Below, piece after piece: positions 19,612 through 29,789 of a DNA stretch of 64,000 bases (the first letter of the stretch is position 1; every line of letters begins with the position of its first letter). The translations under genes were made by a program, and so were the position numbers. This stretch comes from an uncultured Peptoniphilus sp. Lineage in GTDB: Bacteria; Bacillota; Clostridia; Tissierellales; Peptoniphilaceae. The notes under the pieces were generated by a model. That model worked only from the letters and a program-made list of their open reading frames with translations, was not told the DNA's origin and did no database searches. The stretch lies in the NCBI GenBank assembly GCA_902489255.1, contig CABTZF010000001.1:57435-121434 (forward strand). Reading direction: 5' to 3'.

Positions 19612-21037
19612 AAATAAAAGAATTTTACTACTACTTATTTTTTTAATAATTCTTCTACTGGCGCCAATAGTATATTTAACTTATTTTACAATATTTAAAG
19701 CTCAAGATGCCATTAATAACCCTGCAAATAAAAGGCCTATAATGGCTGAAAATTCAATTAGGAGAGGTAACATTTACGACAGAGATGGGAATGTAGTAGC
19801 TTATTCTATTGGTGAAAAATACCAATATCAAAGAGTTTACAATTATCCGGTAGTTTATTCGCATATTGTTGGTTATTCTAATAAAATAGTAGCTAAATAC
19901 GGGTTAGAAAAAGAATATAATGATTATCTTGTTGGAAAAAATGATTCTAAATTGTTAAAAATATTTAAATCACTATTTAACAAAAAATTAGACTTAAATG
20001 TTGGCGACTCAATAACTCTTACAACAAGTACTGATCTTCAAAAAAAGACCAGGTCTGTCCTAGGACAAAATAATGAAAAGGGTTCAGTAGTTATTATGAA
20101 TCCTAAAAGTGGAGAAATACTCTCAATGATTTCTTTGCCGGATTTTAACTCTCAAAATATAGCTAAAGACATGGAGCAAATTAACAAAAATAATAATGGA
20201 GCCTTGTTCAATAATTCAACTTTAGGTAAATTTGCTCCCGGGTCGGTTTTTAAGATCATAACAGCTGATGCAATATTAGAATCCGGCATAAGTCAAAAAT
20301 ATAATGATAAAGGTGTAGAAAAAATAGACAAAGGTAGAGAATTTAAAAATTCAACAGGTAAGGCTTACGGAAATATAAATTTAAAATCAGCCTTTACCTA
20401 TTCTATAAATACTTATTTTGTCAGGAAAACAGTTGATATTGGATTGGATTTATTTTCTGATGTTTGCCAAAGATTTATGATTAATAAAAAAGTTGATTTT
20501 GATTTACCGCTAGAAACATCAACGTGGAACTATACAAGAGAAGGATTTGACAAAACTGCATTGGCATCTGCAGGAATAGGTCATGATGACATTTTGGTTA
20601 CACCTTTACAAATGTGTATGATTGCTTCAGCTATTGCAAATGACGGTGTGATGATGAAACCACATCTTGTAAAATCTATTGATAGCAGTGACGGTAAAAA
20701 TATTTTAACTAATAATCCGGAAGTTTTATCAGAGTCCTGTTCAAAAGAAAATGCCAATATTATAAGAGATATGATGATAAATGTTGTAAATAACGGGACA
20801 GGAACAGAAGCTTACGTCAGAGGTTATCAGGTTGCCGGCAAGACCGGTACTGCACAATTTAATATAACAGAAGGCACAAATAACGCGTGGTTTGTAGGAT
20901 TTGCTCCGGCTGATGATCCTAAAATTGCAATTTCTGTTGTTATTCCAAATGTTTCAAAATATGGCGGAGAAATAGCAGCTCCTATTGCCGGAGAGCTTAT
21001 TAGATATGCATTGGATAATATTAATTTTGACCAGTGA
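19598..21037 (+). CDS. Class B penicillin-binding protein (transpeptidase)
   Basis: Membrane-anchored D,D-transpeptidase of 479 residues that cross-links peptidoglycan. One N-terminal helix (about 9-30) is followed by a short dimerisation-type region (RRGNIYDRDGNVVA, 55-68) and the penicillin-binding domain with S216xxK219 (APGSVFK), S269-I-N and K415-T-G. The compact size matches the PbpA subgroup. It overlaps the SEDS polymerase gene, which marks the two as a cognate pair. Confidence 0.93.
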   Translation: MKTSENKRILLLLIFLIILLLAPIVYLTYFTIFKAQDAINNPANKRPIMAENSIRRGNIYDRDGNVVAYSIGEKYQYQRVYNYPVVYSHIVGYSNKIVAKYGLEKEYNDYLVGKNDSKLLKIFKSLFNKKLDLNVGDSITLTTSTDLQKKTRSVLGQNNEKGSVVIMNPKSGEILSMISLPDFNSQNIAKDMEQINKNNNGALFNNSTLGKFAPGSVFKIITADAILESGISQKYNDKGVEKIDKGREFKNSTGKAYGNINLKSAFTYSINTYFVRKTVDIGLDLFSDVCQRFMINKKVDFDLPLETSTWNYTREGFDKTALASAGIGHDDILVTPLQMCMIASAIANDGVMMKPHLVKSIDSSDGKNILTNNPEVLSESCSKENANIIRDMMINVVNNGTGTEAYVRGYQVAGKTGTAQFNITEGTNNAWFVGFAPADDPKIAISVVIPNVSKYGGEIAAPIAGELIRYALDNINFDQ

Positions 21038-21044
21038 GGGTAGT

Positions 21045-21746
21045 ATGATTAAAGGAAATTTCGTTACAGCTTTTATAGCTGCTGCAGGAATGGGTAATAG
21101 AATGAAGGCTCCTATTAATAAACAGTTTTTAACAATAGAAGGAGTACCCGTTTTAGCCCATACAATTAAAAAAATTGAATCATCAAAATATATAGATTTT
21201 ATTTTATTGATTATTAAAAATTCCGATCTTAATTATTTAAGTGAAATAATTTCTGAATACAAAATTAATAAAGATTATAAAATTGTATATGGAGGAAAAG
21301 AAAGACAAGATTCCATATACAACGGTCTTATTAATATGCCCTTAAATACTGATATTGTTTTGACCCATGATGGGGCAAGACCCTTTGTATCAGTTAATAA
21401 AATTGATTTGGCTATAGAAAAAGTATTTGAAACAGGAGCATGTGCCTTAGCAAATCCTGTTAAAGACACAATAAAAGTTTCTTATGATGGAAGCACTGTT
21501 GAATACACGCCTAATAGGAATTCACTATGGCAGGTACAAACACCTCAAGTTTTTAAAATTGATGTACTTAAAAATGCTTATGAGCAAGCTTATAGAGAGG
21601 GATATTACGGAACAGATGATTGTTCACTTGTAGAAAAAACCGGAAAAAAGGTGAAATTAATCAGAAATTCTTATGATAATATTAAAATTACTACTAGAGA
21701 AGATTTAATTTTTGCAAAGGCAATTATTAGAAAGGGGGACTTATGA
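21045..21746 (+). CDS. ispD: 2-C-methyl-D-erythritol 4-phosphate cytidylyltransferase
   Basis: Third step of the MEP isoprenoid pathway: transfers CMP from CTP to MEP. The CTP-binding loop AAAGMGNRM is at about residues 10-18, and [18 protein letters not shown] and WQVQTPQVF are family motifs. The ATG at 21045 is chosen because GAGGG lies 4 bases upstream, giving 233 residues; a longer in-frame extension reaches back into the PBP gene and is not supported. It overlaps ispF by 4 bases, so two successive pathway enzymes are coupled. Confidence 0.94.
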   Translation: MIKGNFVTAFIAAAGMGNRMKAPINKQFLTIEGVPVLAHTIKKIESSKYIDFILLIIKNSDLNYLSEIISEYKINKDYKIVYGGKERQDSIYNGLINMPLNTDIVLTHDGARPFVSVNKIDLAIEKVFETGACALANPVKDTIKVSYDGSTVEYTPNRNSLWQVQTPQVFKIDVLKNAYEQAYREGYYGTDDCSLVEKTGKKVKLIRNSYDNIKITTREDLIFAKAIIRKGDL

Positions 21747-22219
21747 GAATAGGACAGGGATTTGACGTTCATAAATTAGTAAAAGGCAGAGACTTAATTA
21801 TTGGTGGTGTTAAAATCCCCTATGAATTTGGTCTTCTTGGTCATTCAGATGCTGATGTTTTGGTTCATGCAATAATGGATTCGATATTAGGTGCAATGGC
21901 AAAAAAAGACATAGGCTATCATTTCCCCGATACTGATGACAAATATAAAAATATTGAATCAATGTTATTATTAGATAAAGTATATGAAATTATGAGAGAA
22001 GAAAAATATATTATAAATAATATAGATTGTACAATTTCGTGCCAGAAGCCGAAGCTCGCACCCTATATAGACCAAATGCGTAAAAATATTTCAAAAATTT
22101 TGAGAACAAATTTAGAAAATATATCTATAAAAGCCACTACAACTGAAGGTTTGGGATATGAGGGAGAAGGATTGGGAATTTCAGTTCAAGCTATTTGTCT
22201 AATTTTAAAGGAGAAATAA
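21743..22219 (+). CDS. ispF: 2-C-methyl-D-erythritol 2,4-cyclodiphosphate synthase
   Basis: Cyclises CDP-ME 2-phosphate to MEcPP in the MEP pathway. At 158 residues it is full length. The metal-binding residues are in GFDVHKL (D8, H10) and the substrate motif [13 protein letters not shown]; the C-terminal [14 protein letters not shown] is also typical. ispE and ispG are absent from the window, while ispH lies in the first operon. It overlaps ispD (ATGA) and the next gene starts 1 base after its stop. Confidence 0.96.
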   Translation: MRIGQGFDVHKLVKGRDLIIGGVKIPYEFGLLGHSDADVLVHAIMDSILGAMAKKDIGYHFPDTDDKYKNIESMLLLDKVYEIMREEKYIINNIDCTISCQKPKLAPYIDQMRKNISKILRTNLENISIKATTTEGLGYEGEGLGISVQAICLILKEK

Positions 22220-22220
22220 A

Positions 22221-22877
22221 TTGAAATTATTTATTGTTACTGCAATTATTGAAGAAATAATAGAAATAAATTCATGGGGAGTAATAAGCGGTGTAACTAC
22301 TAATCCATCTTTAGTGGCTAAAAATGGTGATAAAGTCAAAGACATATATAAAGAAATTACCACTATTATTGATGGTCCTATTTCTTGTGAAGTGAATAGT
22401 TATGATTATGAAAATATGATAAAAGAGGCAAAAGAACTTTCTAAAATACACAAGAATATTGTAATAAAAATTCCGATAACTGAGGATGGACTAAAGGCTG
22501 TAAAAATCTTATCAAAGGATGGAATTAATACGAATGTAACACTGGTCTTTTCACCTAATCAAGCCTTGCTTGCCGCTAGATCGGGAGCAAATTATGTAAG
22601 TCCTTTTATTGGGAGGTTAGATGATATAGGCCAAAATGGCATAGAAATTGTAGAAGATATAGTTAAAATTTTTAAAGCCCATAATATTTCCACTCAAGTT
22701 ATTGCTGCAAGCATTAGATCAATGGACCATGTGGAAAAATCAGCAATTGTAGGAGCTCATATTGCAACCATTCCATACAAAATATTTAAAGAAATGATAA
22801 AACATGAACTAACTACTAGGGGAATAGATAAATTTAAAGAAGATTATAATAAAGTTTATGGTAAAGGAGTAAAATAA
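22221..22877 (+). CDS. fsa: Transaldolase-like fructose-6-phosphate aldolase
   Basis: Small (218-residue) transaldolase/FSA-type class I aldolase. The Schiff-base lysine is in NIVIKIPIT (near residue 85), and [33 protein letters not shown] and SPFIGRLDD are typical. The family splits between true transaldolases and fructose-6-phosphate aldolases, and the sequence alone does not decide. The start is TTG with AAGGAG upstream. It overlaps glpX by one base. The order tal-glpX-rho matches the conserved Bacillus cluster, minus murAB. Confidence 0.88.
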   Translation: MKLFIVTAIIEEIIEINSWGVISGVTTNPSLVAKNGDKVKDIYKEITTIIDGPISCEVNSYDYENMIKEAKELSKIHKNIVIKIPITEDGLKAVKILSKDGINTNVTLVFSPNQALLAARSGANYVSPFIGRLDDIGQNGIEIVEDIVKIFKAHNISTQVIAASIRSMDHVEKSAIVGAHIATIPYKIFKEMIKHELTTRGIDKFKEDYNKVYGKGVK

Positions 22878-23842
22878 TGGATAGAAATTTAGCGCTTAAT
22901 TTAGCTAGGGTTACTGAAGCAGCAGCTCTTTCAGCAGGAAAATGGTTAGGAAAGGGAGATAAAAATAAGGCAGATGGTGCTGCAGTTGATGCTATGAGGA
23001 GAATGTTTGACACTGTTGAAATTGATGGAACGGTAGTAATTGGAGAGGGAGAAATTGATGAAGCTCCCATGTTATATATAGGTGAAAAAATCGGAACGAA
23101 AACAGGGAAAGAACAAGTTGACATTGCAGTTGACCCTATTGACGGTACAAACTCAGTAGCTTCCGGCGGAACTAATTCAATTGCTGTTTTAGCTGTTGCA
23201 CCAAAAGGATGTTTATTAAACGCACCTGATATTTATATGGATAAAATAGCTTGTGGTCCAAAAGCAAAAGGTGCAATAAAATTAGATGATTCGCCTTCAG
23301 AAAATATTATTAGAGTTGCAGAAAAATTAAACAAAAGTATTGATGAAATAACTGTCGCAATTCTTGATAGGCCAAGGCATGAACAAATTATCAAGGAAAT
23401 TAGAAAGTTAGGAGCCAGAATAAAGAAAGTTTCTGATGGAGATATAGTTACTGCAATAGAATGTTGCTTTGATAATTCAGGAGTTGACCTTATAATGGGT
23501 AGAGGTGGAGCGCCGGAAGGTGTTATTGCAGCGGCTGCATTAAAGTGTCTGGGCGGTGATTTTCAGGGAAGACTTCATCCGACTGATGAAAAACAAGTAG
23601 AAAGATGTAAAAAGCTTCATTCGGACTTAAATAAAATTTATGAAATTGATGATTTAGTTAAGGGCAATGAAGTTATCTTTTCAGTTACCGGCATTTCTAA
23701 AGGTGAAATATTAGATGGTGTAAAATATTATGAAAACAATGTAGCAACAACACAATCTCTTGTATTGAGATTACCAAGCGGAACTCAAAGATTTATTTCA
23801 TCTACTCATAGGCTTGATTTAAAACCTGATTATGCAAAATAA
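22877..23842 (+). CDS. glpX: Class II fructose-1,6-bisphosphatase
   Basis: Hydrolyses fructose-1,6-bisphosphate in gluconeogenesis. The 321-residue protein has the metal-binding DPIDGT segment near 87, the acidic GEGEIDEAPM around 55-64 and the VSDGDIVTAIE stretch near 187. The ATG shares a base with the stop of the preceding aldolase gene (TAATG). Length and motifs match GlpX and not the class I or class III (Fbp) enzymes. Confidence 0.94.
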   Translation: MDRNLALNLARVTEAAALSAGKWLGKGDKNKADGAAVDAMRRMFDTVEIDGTVVIGEGEIDEAPMLYIGEKIGTKTGKEQVDIAVDPIDGTNSVASGGTNSIAVLAVAPKGCLLNAPDIYMDKIACGPKAKGAIKLDDSPSENIIRVAEKLNKSIDEITVAILDRPRHEQIIKEIRKLGARIKKVSDGDIVTAIECCFDNSGVDLIMGRGGAPEGVIAAAALKCLGGDFQGRLHPTDEKQVERCKKLHSDLNKIYEIDDLVKGNEVIFSVTGISKGEILDGVKYYENNVATTQSLVLRLPSGTQRFISSTHRLDLKPDYAK

Positions 23843-23854
23843 GGCGACAAATTT

Positions 23855-25648
23855 ATGGAGAGTAAAATAATAAATTCAAATACTTTAAAAAATAAGACTT
23901 TACATGATTTAAAAAATATAGCATTATCAATGGGCTTAAGGGATTCTTCGTCATATAATCGAAATGATTATTTAAATTATATCGTATATGGTAAAGAACC
24001 TTCGACTAATGTATATAGTAAAGAAGAATTAAGCAAAAAAACCATAAAAGAATTAAGGGATTTAGCTGATATTTTAAACATTACATCTTCTTATAAATAT
24101 AAAAAAGAAACTTTAATTGATTTAATTTCTGAAAAATATAAAGGGCTAAGTAATGAAAAAAATAATTTTTTAGAAGAAAAAACAACTGTTGAACTTAGGG
24201 AAATAGCTAAAAATTTAAAAATATCAAAACCATATTCATATAAAAAAGAAGATTTGATAAAGTTGATTGTTAAAAATCAAAGCATGAGCTCTCAAAATGG
24301 AATTGATGAAATTAATTTTGAAGATGAAGATTATGAAAATAATGACCAATATTTTGATGATTCAAATTACAATAATTCGTATAATGATGAGGATGAAAAT
24401 ATAACTGTCGGTCTTTCTGAAAAAAATAAGTTAGAACCATTAACGGAAAAAAAAGATAGGTCCCATGCAAGAAAATTTGGAATAGAGCTTAATGAACTTT
24501 CTGATAATGCCACAGAAGCAGTTGGGAAAATGGAAGATGCGAATTATGTTTCCGGGATTTTGGAATTACACCAGGATGGATATGGTTTTTTAAGAGTAAA
24601 TAATTACCTTCCATCTGATGGAGATATTTATGTTTCACCTTCACAAATTAGAAAATTCCGTCTTAGGAATGGCGACAAGGTATTAGGTATTATTAGGCCT
24701 TCTAAAGATGGAGAATCTTTTAATGGTCTAATTTATATAAATGAAGTAAATGGAAAAAATCCCAGTTCTTGTTTAAATAGAAAATATTTTGAAAATTTAA
24801 CTCCAATTTATCCCAAGGAAAAAATTAAATTAGAAACAGAATCTCCGGATATTGCAATGAGAGTTATAGATTTAATTTGTCCGGTTGGAAAAGGGCAAAG
24901 AGGACTTATAGTTTCTCAGCCAAAATCCGGAAAAACGACTTTACTAAAAAAAATTGCCAAATCCATAGAAAAAAATTACCCTGAAATAGAATTATTTGTC
25001 TTATTGGTTGATGAAAGACCTGAAGAGGTAACTGATATGAAAAGGTCAGTTAAAGGGGAGGTAATTTATTCTACCTTTGATGAAACTCCAAAAAATCATA
25101 CAAGAGTAGCTGAAATGGTTATAGATAGAGCTAAAAGGCTTGTGGAAGGAGGTAAGGATGTAGTTATTTTATTAGATTCCTTAACCCGTCTTTCCAGAGC
25201 CTACAACTTAATAACTCCTTCATCAGGAAAAACTTTATCTGGTGGGCTTGATCCCCTATCCCTACACAATCCTAAAAAATTTTTTGGAGCTGCAAGAAAT
25301 ATTGAAGAGGGCGGTAGCTTGACAATATTAGCTACAGCATTAGTTGAAACCGGATCAAGAATGGATGATATAATTTTTGAAGAATTTAAGGGTACGGGAA
25401 ATATGGAATTACATTTGGATAGAAAACTTTCTGAAAAAAGAATATTTCCCGCAATAGATATTTATAAATCAGGAACAAGAAAAGAAGAATATCTCTTAGA
25501 TAATGAAGAATTGGAATTTGCTTTTAATATAAGAAATGCAATGTCCGACAATTCTACAAATGAAGTTACAGAATATCTTTTAGACCAAATGACAAAAACT
25601 ATGAACAATGAAACATTTCTTAAAATTTCTAAAAATATAAAATTTTAA
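23855..25648 (+). CDS. rho: Transcription termination factor Rho
   Basis: RNA-dependent ATPase/translocase that ends transcription. Of 597 residues the first 200 are an extension: three tandem SAP-like Rho_N repeats at about 10-46, 58-95 and 105-142, each with a motif like TIKELRDLA...[10 protein letters not shown], then an acidic, asparagine-rich linker (about 150-195). The core follows: cold-shock RNA-binding domain (about 230-290, GYGFLRV), Walker A QPKSGKTT with K360, Walker [12 protein letters not shown] and the ribosome-site-like R loop. The Walker A begins with Q-P-K-S rather than the commoner P-P-K-A/T. It lies 12 bases after glpX. Confidence 0.95.
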   Translation: MESKIINSNTLKNKTLHDLKNIALSMGLRDSSSYNRNDYLNYIVYGKEPSTNVYSKEELSKKTIKELRDLADILNITSSYKYKKETLIDLISEKYKGLSNEKNNFLEEKTTVELREIAKNLKISKPYSYKKEDLIKLIVKNQSMSSQNGIDEINFEDEDYENNDQYFDDSNYNNSYNDEDENITVGLSEKNKLEPLTEKKDRSHARKFGIELNELSDNATEAVGKMEDANYVSGILELHQDGYGFLRVNNYLPSDGDIYVSPSQIRKFRLRNGDKVLGIIRPSKDGESFNGLIYINEVNGKNPSSCLNRKYFENLTPIYPKEKIKLETESPDIAMRVIDLICPVGKGQRGLIVSQPKSGKTTLLKKIAKSIEKNYPEIELFVLLVDERPEEVTDMKRSVKGEVIYSTFDETPKNHTRVAEMVIDRAKRLVEGGKDVVILLDSLTRLSRAYNLITPSSGKTLSGGLDPLSLHNPKKFFGAARNIEEGGSLTILATALVETGSRMDDIIFEEFKGTGNMELHLDRKLSEKRIFPAIDIYKSGTRKEEYLLDNEELEFAFNIRNAMSDNSTNEVTEYLLDQMTKTMNNETFLKISKNIKF

Positions 25649-25680
25649 CCTAATAAATTTCATTGGAGGCATTATATTTT

Positions 25681-27192
25681 ATGAAAAAAATATATTTATT
25701 AATACTTGGCTTGTTAATATTTTTTATTCCTATATTTATTTTTTCTGAAAATTTAGGAAATAAAAATGTAAAGACTTATAGACTTAGTTTTATAGCCTCT
25801 CAAAACATTAGCAGTACTGCCTATGGTTTAGAAGGAAAAGATGGAAATCAGTTTAAAATTAAGGCGGGCGAATTAATAAATTTAAAAAATAAGTTAGAAT
25901 TAAATTATTATTATAAGAATGAATTGATTAGCTTTTCAAAAATGTTCATGCCTAAAGAAGACATAATAATTTATGTTGATAGATCATCTTTTCTTCCTGA
26001 ATATTATCCTGCTGATAATTTTAAAAAGAAACCTAAAGGATATGTAACAATAAGCCTTGATGCCGGTAAGCATGGAGATTTTATTTATTTTGACAAAGAT
26101 AATAATAAAAAATTTGTTAATATTTTAAAATATTATGTTCCAAGTTTTAAAGAGATAAATTTATTTGGAGCTGCTTTTGTTCCTGAAATTGAAAAAGGGT
26201 ATGAGCTTAAAAATAAAAATAACTTTGATATCGAAAACTCTTACGACAAAAGTTTGAAGGGATTATTCACTAAAGATCAAACTCTTACGGCACAGTATCA
26301 AAAAAAAGAATACACACATACTTTTATGAACTCCGAAAATAATATACTTTCTAAAATAAAACTTCCGGCTCAAGCAAAATTCAGTGAGCTCAAAGATTTT
26401 GCAAAATCTTTGAAAATTGAAAGTCCGGGAAAGGATTATAAGTTTTATGGATGGCAGGAAGGTTTTAAGGATAATAAGGGAAAAATTCAATACATTAATA
26501 ATATAATAGATTTTGAAGAAAATTATCCAAAGGACGATCCGCTAAATTCTAACAAATATTTTAAACCCCTTTGGTCAAAGGGTCATTTAGTAAAATTTTA
26601 TATGAATTCCGGTCAGCTAATTGATTATGAATTTGTTGAAGATGGTTATAAATTAGATAATAAGAAAATTGACCCAAAGTTAAAATATTTTGAAATAATT
26701 GATAAGACAGGAACTTATGATTTAGAAAATGGAAATTTGAAAGATTTTAAATTGGAGAAAAAAACTTTTGATTTAAATACACCAATTTATAAAGATTTAA
26801 ATATAATGGTACAGGACAATCAATTTCTAAAACCTGTAATTTTTATTTCAACATTCCCCAAAAAAGAATATTCAAAAAATGAAGAGATTGATTTAACAGG
26901 TCTTGTAGTTGGGTTAAACAAAGATGAAAATTCAACAATTTTTATTCCTTATGAAGATTTTGACAAATATGGAATTAAGGTTGAGCCCAAGCAAGGCACT
27001 TGTGCCGAAAATTTAAACGGTAAATCTATAAAAATTACTAAAGGAGATTATTTTACTTTTTCTGAAGAATCTTTTAATGTCAGTAATAGTAAGTTTGAAA
27101 AATATGTAAATAAAAAATATTTTATGTATATATTTGTTGGCATTGTTTGTATTTCTATACTTTTGATAAGAAGAAAAAAATTGATAAAATAA
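25681..27192 (+). CDS. Predicted surface protein with InlB-like repeat and Ig-like segment
   Basis: Exported protein of 503 residues. It has an N-terminal signal or anchor helix (about 3-20), extracellular beta-rich regions and a C-terminal membrane helix (about 480-497) with a basic stop-transfer end RRKKLIK. There is no LPXTG motif. The segment ending GYVTISLDAGKHGDF, and PGKDYKFYGWQEG followed later by YFKPLWSKG, resemble InlB/Flg_new (Listeria-Bacteroides) repeats; PKKEYSKNEEIDLTGLVV resembles bacterial Ig-like group domains common in anaerobic cocci. I choose the ATG at 25681 over a TTG at 25663 because GGAGG is at 25665-25669. Function is probably adhesion or display; that is inference. 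Confidence 0.75.
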   Translation: MKKIYLLILGLLIFFIPIFIFSENLGNKNVKTYRLSFIASQNISSTAYGLEGKDGNQFKIKAGELINLKNKLELNYYYKNELISFSKMFMPKEDIIIYVDRSSFLPEYYPADNFKKKPKGYVTISLDAGKHGDFIYFDKDNNKKFVNILKYYVPSFKEINLFGAAFVPEIEKGYELKNKNNFDIENSYDKSLKGLFTKDQTLTAQYQKKEYTHTFMNSENNILSKIKLPAQAKFSELKDFAKSLKIESPGKDYKFYGWQEGFKDNKGKIQYINNIIDFEENYPKDDPLNSNKYFKPLWSKGHLVKFYMNSGQLIDYEFVEDGYKLDNKKIDPKLKYFEIIDKTGTYDLENGNLKDFKLEKKTFDLNTPIYKDLNIMVQDNQFLKPVIFISTFPKKEYSKNEEIDLTGLVVGLNKDENSTIFIPYEDFDKYGIKVEPKQGTCAENLNGKSIKITKGDYFTFSEESFNVSNSKFEKYVNKKYFMYIFVGIVCISILLIRRKKLIK

Positions 27193-27252
27193 TCAAGATT
27201 GTAAATCCTGAAAATTTTATATAAAATTATTAGTCTTTAGTTAAAGAAAAAC

Positions 27253-27281
27253 TTGAATTTTTTATTATTTAATTATATAAT
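27253..27281 (+). promoter_or_regulatory. Sigma-A type promoter upstream of rpmE
   Basis: TTGAAT at 27253-27258 and TATAAT at 27276-27281 with a 17-base spacer. A second TATAAT at 27321-27326 is nearer the gene but has no good -35. The 164-base gap also holds a perfect AT palindrome at 27213-27228. Confidence 0.6.
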
Positions 27282-27356
27282 ACTAAAAGTAATTTATTAG
27301 TAATAATATCAATTTAATGATATAATGTTTAATTAAAACAGATAGGGGGTTTAGTA

Positions 27357-27560
27357 ATGAAAAAAGGAATTCACCCGGAATATAAAGAAGCAACGGTAAC
27401 TTGTGCTTGTGGTAATACTTTTAAAACAGGTTCAGTAAAAGAAGATCTTAGAGTTGAAGTTTGCTCAGAATGTCATCCTTTCTTTACAGGAAGACAAAAG
27501 TTTACTGATACTGGCGGTAGAATTGAAAAATTCAACAAGAAATATAAGAGGAATAATTAA
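27357..27560 (+). CDS. rpmE: 50S ribosomal protein L31, zinc-binding type
   Basis: Ribosomal protein of 67 residues with the four zinc ligands C16, C18, C36 and C39 of the C+ form. [15 protein letters not shown] and [20 protein letters not shown] are the classic family ends. AGGGGG lies upstream of the ATG. It follows rho (with a surface protein gene in between), matching the rho-rpmE order of Firmicutes, and ends just before a terminator. Confidence 0.96.
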   Translation: MKKGIHPEYKEATVTCACGNTFKTGSVKEDLRVEVCSECHPFFTGRQKFTDTGGRIEKFNKKYKRNN

Positions 27561-27562
27561 GA

Positions 27563-27586
27563 GGTTAGCAGGTGCTAGCCTTTTTT
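27563..27586 (+). terminator. Rho-independent terminator after rpmE
   Basis: Stem GGTTAGC (27563-27569) / GCTAGCC (27574-27580) with one G-U pair, four-base loop AGGT and six T. It begins 3 bases after the rpmE stop. The prmC ATG follows only 8 bases after the T-run. Confidence 0.85.
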
Positions 27587-27594
27587 AATACATT

Positions 27595-28425
27595 ATGAAG
27601 ATAAATGAAGCATTAAAAAATGCCCTACCATATTTAAATAGTAGGAAATACACTAATCCACTTTATGAATCAAGACTTATCCTTTCTTATATTTTAGATA
27701 AAGATGTGTCATTTTTATATGCATATGGAGATTTGGACTTAAAAAAAGACCAGGAAAAAGATTTTTTTAAAATTCTTGAGAGAAGAAAAAATGGAGAACC
27801 TCTACAGTATATATTTGGTTATACTTATTTCATGACTGAAAAATTCTTAATATATAGGGGCGTACTAATTCCTAGATCGGACACAGAAAATTCGGTTGAA
27901 ACAATTGTTAATAAAATTAAAAAAAATCGCCTAAAAAGTTTTCTTGAAATTGGCTGTGGAAGTGGAGCAGTTTCAATAATGGTAAATTTATTAACAAATA
28001 TTAAGACATGTGCAGTTGATATAAGTGAATTGGCAATTAAAAACACTCTAATTAATGCAAAACAACTTAATGCAGAAATAGAAGTTTTCAAAAGCAATCT
28101 TTTCGAAAATGTTAAGGGAAAATATGATATTATTTATTCAAATCCACCATATATTCCTACATGTGAAATAAAGAACTTACAAGAAGAAGTAAAAAACTTT
28201 GAGCCTCTTGAAGCCTTAGATGGCGGAAATGACGGTTTGAAGTTTTATAGGAGTATTGTCAATGAGGTAAGTAATTTTTTAACTGATAAAGGATACTTGA
28301 TTTTTGAAATAGGTTTTGACCAAAAAGAAAAAATTAAAGAACTGATGCAAGATAACTTTGATGTATCTTTCAAAAAAGACTTGCATGGTTTTTATAGAGT
28401 AGCAATCGGAAAAAGAAGGTGTTAA
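27595..28425 (+). CDS. prmC: Release factor glutamine methyltransferase
   Basis: SAM-dependent enzyme that methylates the glutamine of the GGQ motif of release factors. Its 276 residues comprise an N-terminal helical domain and a class I methyltransferase domain with the SAM loop [13 protein letters not shown] (near 118-130) and catalytic SNPPYIP (near 182-188). RF1 is the next gene, 1 base downstream. The ATG is right after the rpmE terminator and no clear ribosome site lies in between, which is unusual for this window. Confidence 0.95.
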   Translation: MKINEALKNALPYLNSRKYTNPLYESRLILSYILDKDVSFLYAYGDLDLKKDQEKDFFKILERRKNGEPLQYIFGYTYFMTEKFLIYRGVLIPRSDTENSVETIVNKIKKNRLKSFLEIGCGSGAVSIMVNLLTNIKTCAVDISELAIKNTLINAKQLNAEIEVFKSNLFENVKGKYDIIYSNPPYIPTCEIKNLQEEVKNFEPLEALDGGNDGLKFYRSIVNEVSNFLTDKGYLIFEIGFDQKEKIKELMQDNFDVSFKKDLHGFYRVAIGKRRC

Positions 28426-28426
28426 T

Positions 28427-29497
28427 TTGTACGAAAAATTATCTGTATTTGAAGATAGATATAAAGAACTTGAAAAAGATTTGATGGATATTAATGTAAT
28501 AAATAACTCAAGTCTTTATCAAAAATCTGCTATTGAGCATGCAGATTTAGAGCCAATAGTTACAAAATATAGGGAATATAAAAAATTTTTAAATAATCTT
28601 AATGAATCTAAAGAATTACTTACAGAAAAATTAGACGATGATATGAAAGAACTTGTAAAAGAAGACATATCAACTAACGAAAAATCTTTAGAAAAAGTAG
28701 AAGAAGAATTAAAGATTTTATTAATTCCAAAAGACCCAAATGATAATAAAAATGTTGTTGTAGAAATAAGAGCAGGAGCAGGCGGCGATGAAGCTGCACT
28801 TTTTGCGGGAACTCTTTATAGACAATATGTTAGATATGCAGAAAGATGTGGCTGGAAAACTGATTTAATTTCCACAAATGAAATAGGCATTGGAGGATAT
28901 AAAGAAGTTGTTTTCATGATAATAGGAAAAGGGGCTTATTCAAGATTAAAATATGAATCAGGCGTTCACAGGGTCCAAAGAGTTCCTGAAACTGAAAGTG
29001 GAGGAAGAATCCACACATCTACGGCTACAGTAGCAGTGCTTCCTGAAGTTGAAGATGTAGAAGTTGAAATTGATATGAATGACATAAAATTTGATGTTTT
29101 TCGTGCTTCAGGTAATGGAGGACAATGTGTAAATACGACCGACTCAGCAGTTAGACTTACTCATATACCTACAGGTATTGTTATTTCTTGTCAAGATGAA
29201 AAATCGCAACTCATGAACAAGGAAAAAGCCATGAAACTTTTAAGGACTAAACTTTATGATTTAAAATTACAAGAACAAAATGAAAAAAACTCTGCAGAAA
29301 GATTATCACAAGTTGGAACAGGTGATAGATCAGAGCGTATAAGAACATATAATTATCCTCAAGGGAGGGTTACGGATCACAGAATTAATTATACAACTCA
29401 TCAAATAACTGCAATAAATGATGGTGAACTTGATGAACTGATAGATGCATTGACAACAGCAGACCAAGTTAAAAAACTTGAAAATATAGAAAAGTAA
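28427..29497 (+). CDS. prfA: Peptide chain release factor 1
   Basis: Recognises UAA and UAG and triggers peptide release. The 356 residues include the codon-recognition domain and the GGQ loop in [15 protein letters not shown] (near 230), where the residue after GGQ is Cys instead of the commoner His, a variant also seen in related bacteria. [19 protein letters not shown] follows in the C-terminal part. The tripeptide used for stop reading lies in RVQRVPETE...RIHTST. Start is TTG, 1 base after prmC. Confidence 0.96.
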   Translation: MYEKLSVFEDRYKELEKDLMDINVINNSSLYQKSAIEHADLEPIVTKYREYKKFLNNLNESKELLTEKLDDDMKELVKEDISTNEKSLEKVEEELKILLIPKDPNDNKNVVVEIRAGAGGDEAALFAGTLYRQYVRYAERCGWKTDLISTNEIGIGGYKEVVFMIIGKGAYSRLKYESGVHRVQRVPETESGGRIHTSTATVAVLPEVEDVEVEIDMNDIKFDVFRASGNGGQCVNTTDSAVRLTHIPTGIVISCQDEKSQLMNKEKAMKLLRTKLYDLKLQEQNEKNSAERLSQVGTGDRSERIRTYNYPQGRVTDHRINYTTHQITAINDGELDELIDALTTADQVKKLENIEK

Positions 29498-29532
29498 TAT
29501 TAGTTTAAAAACAATTTAATATAATTACAATC

Positions 29533-29575
29533 AAAAATCCCAAAAAATAATTGAAAAATACTTTTTGGGATTTTT
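29533..29575 (+). terminator. Rho-independent terminator after prfA
   Basis: A 14-bp perfect stem, AAAAATCCCAAAAA (29533-29546) with TTTTTGGGATTTTT (29562-29575), with a 15-base loop. The A/T outer part gives the T-run on the plus strand and makes it potentially bidirectional. The rest of the 292-base gap to recJ is AT-rich with no other structure that I see, apart from the recJ promoter. Confidence 0.85.
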
Positions 29576-29741
29576 ATAAATAGTTCTAATTACTTTATAT
29601 ATTTTTAATTTAGAATTTTTTAAATAATTCTTATATTGGCTAGACACAAAAGTCATTAAAAACATATCAATTTTTTTTAAAATGAAAAATTATATAATTA
29701 TTCCTTGATTTTTAACTATTTTACCCCTCTAATTTTATAAG

Positions 29742-29770
29742 TTTTCAAGCCTTGATAATTATGGTATACT
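29742..29770 (+). promoter_or_regulatory. Candidate promoter of recJ
   Basis: TTTTCA (29742-29747) and TATACT (29765-29770) are 17 bases apart, each with a partial match to the sigma-A consensus. The predicted start is about 13 bases before the recJ ATG. Confidence 0.45.
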
Positions 29771-29789
29771 TTAAGTCAAAAGTGATCTT

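Noticed and set aside
28427..29497. RF1 with Cys after GGQ as an unusual release factor
   Set aside because: The GGQ and surrounding motifs are intact and this substitution occurs in other bacteria; not treated as novel.
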